From Saccopteryx bilineata (taxonomy: Eukaryota > Chordata > Mammalia > Chiroptera > Emballonuridae): a DNA stretch of 64,000 bases. Shown one piece after another: positions 62,950 to 64,000 of the stretch. The stretch is from assembly GCF_036850765.1 (NCBI RefSeq), contig NC_089490.1, forward strand, positions 240,377,942 through 240,441,941. The letters run 5' to 3'. Each line of letters begins with the position of its first letter. Position 1 is the first letter of the stretch. The notes beneath the pieces are model-generated. The model saw nothing but the letters and a program-made list of their open reading frames with translations, was not told the origin of the DNA and made no database searches. The translations under genes and the position numbers were made by a program.

Positions 62950-63120
62950 CCCCCAAAACCGGCTGACCTGGGTTCTGATTTCCAGTCTGCGGCCACCCAG
63001 CCCTGTAACTGAGGGTGATGAATGACTTAAACTCTCTATGCCTGCATTCCCTCCCCTGTCAAGCCGAGGTCACAGTGTCTATCTCTCAGGTCGTTGTGAG
63101 AATGGAGTGATATGGCTCTG
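62950..63120 (+). repeat. MIR-like SINE fragment
   Basis: The phrases 'acctgggttctgatttccag', 'aatgacttaaactctctatg' and 'aggtcgttgtgagaatggag' follow MIR in sense orientation over most of its length. Confidence 0.65.
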
Positions 63121-63179
63121 ATAAAGCCCATGGAGTCCTATCTATTGTTGTTAAAGGAGTAACCGAGGGTAGGGACTCT

Positions 63180-63340
63180 GACTCTGGGTTAAGTCCTGGG
63201 TCCTCCGTTTACTGGCTGGGGACCATGGGAAGGCATTAACCTCTCTGTGCCTCGCTTTTCCCATTTATAAAATGGGGATCGTCCTGGTACCTTTCTCAGA
63301 GGGTGGTTGTGAAGGGTGAATGAGTTAAGCATACCCAGCG
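63180..63340 (+). repeat. MIR-like SINE fragment
   Basis: The phrases 'aggcattaacctctctgtgc', 'ctcgcttttcccatttataa' and 'aatggggatcg' with 'gaatgagttaagc' are a well-preserved MIR in sense orientation, close behind another copy. Confidence 0.75.
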
Positions 63341-64000
63341 GTGCCCACATGTAGTGAATGTGCTGTCACTCAGTCGGAGGCCCAGCTCCTGTGTCCAGCC
63401 ACGGTGAGAAGAGACTGGAGGGAATTGTGACTCTCCAGACACCATCCCTCCCACCTGGGCCCCCTCCGTGGCTGCAGCTAAAATGTCAGCCCCTCCCCCC
63501 CTACGAACTTGCTCTCCACTCAAGCTGCCTGGTGCCAGAGCCTCCTCCCCTGGCCCACTCTGGGTCTCACAGGCTCTGTCTTTGCCCTATGCCATTGTCC
63601 TCACAGGAGGTGGGTCAGTCTAGCCCTGCCCCAAAGCAGGAAGGACCTGTGGCCCTTCCCCAAAGGGCCCTCACCTTGGGTGTGTGCAGCACGCCCCACC
63701 CCCACCCCCCCACCCCCCCCCGCCCACGGGCACTCTGCTCCCCTGATGTTTGTTTTGAGTCAGGCCCAGGGCTGGCCTCCCATCTTGTAGGGCAGGGTGG
63801 GGACACCAATCTGCCAGGACCCCAGGTTACTGGTCGACTGGTAGAACTGAGATTTGGCTTTGAAACCTGGCAGGGCCCAGTTCTCCCAAAGAACTGGGGC
63901 AAAGCAAGGAGACCAGGCTTTGGACCCAAACCAGCTGGGAGGAAGCAGAGAAGGGGGGTTTCTGTGACTGCCTGGGCACGAAGCCCACCTCCCACCTCCA

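Larger units (their letters stand above)
60021..64000. other. Intergenic region upstream of LAD1
   Basis: No exon is seen on either strand. MIR-like fragments lie near 62100-62165, 62950-63120 and 63180-63340. A C-rich run stands at about 63690-63725. TNNI1 is the expected next gene by human order, but none of its coding exons was recognised. Confidence 0.7.

Noticed and set aside
60021..64000. Exons of TNNI1, the expected next gene
   Set aside because: None of its conserved segments was found in any frame; the gene probably begins beyond the window.

Overview
The window is mammalian nuclear DNA, most likely from a horseshoe-bat-type genome (Rhinolophidae or Hipposideridae). The best clue is a tRNA-derived SINE at 33762-34197, with a second, reversed copy at 54303-54686, that I recognise as the Rhin-1 family. 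A third tRNA-derived bat-type SINE lies at 26817-27020. The gene content and order match human 1q32.1: PKP1, TNNT2, LAD1. The genus-level assignment is inference; mammal and gene identity are certain.

Layout. Positions 1-29335 hold most of PKP1 (plakophilin-1, + strand). The first coding exon lies left of the window; twelve coding exons follow from 4812 to the stop at 26063, then a probable non-coding last exon with its poly(A) signal at 29310. Positions 29336-35540 are the gap between two genes that converge tail to tail; this gap carries the Rhin-1 SINE with three CTCF-like motifs. Positions 35545-44893 hold the whole of TNNT2 (cardiac troponin T, - strand): sixteen exons, including micro-exons of 9, 11 and 15 nt. 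A promoter with TATA-like, M-CAT, CArG-like and GATA motifs lies just above it, to about 45.1 kb. Positions 47.6-59.5 kb hold the whole of LAD1 (ladinin-1, - strand, ten exons), whose TATA box and CpG island are at 59.4-60.0 kb. Positions 60.0-64.0 kb are upstream intergenic DNA with old MIR-like fragments; the expected next gene (TNNI1) is not seen.

How the genes relate. PKP1 and LAD1 are epithelial genes (desmosome plaque; cortical actin and basement-membrane anchorage), while TNNT2 is the thin-filament tropomyosin anchor of heart muscle. They are neighbours, not a pathway. A heart gene packed between two epithelial genes makes the insulator-like SINE between PKP1 and TNNT2 worth attention.

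Main points of interest: (1) LAD1 exon 3 contains 28 tandem hexapeptides of the form EQ[SPGL][KQA]A[RQGW] (an 18-bp coding minisatellite), where the human protein as I recall it has about one recognisable unit, giving a predicted 633-aa ladinin against 517 in human; (2) the SINE-borne triple CTCF motif; (3) the fetal exon 5 of TNNT2 could not be found; (4) several undescribed palindromes and paired sites in introns.
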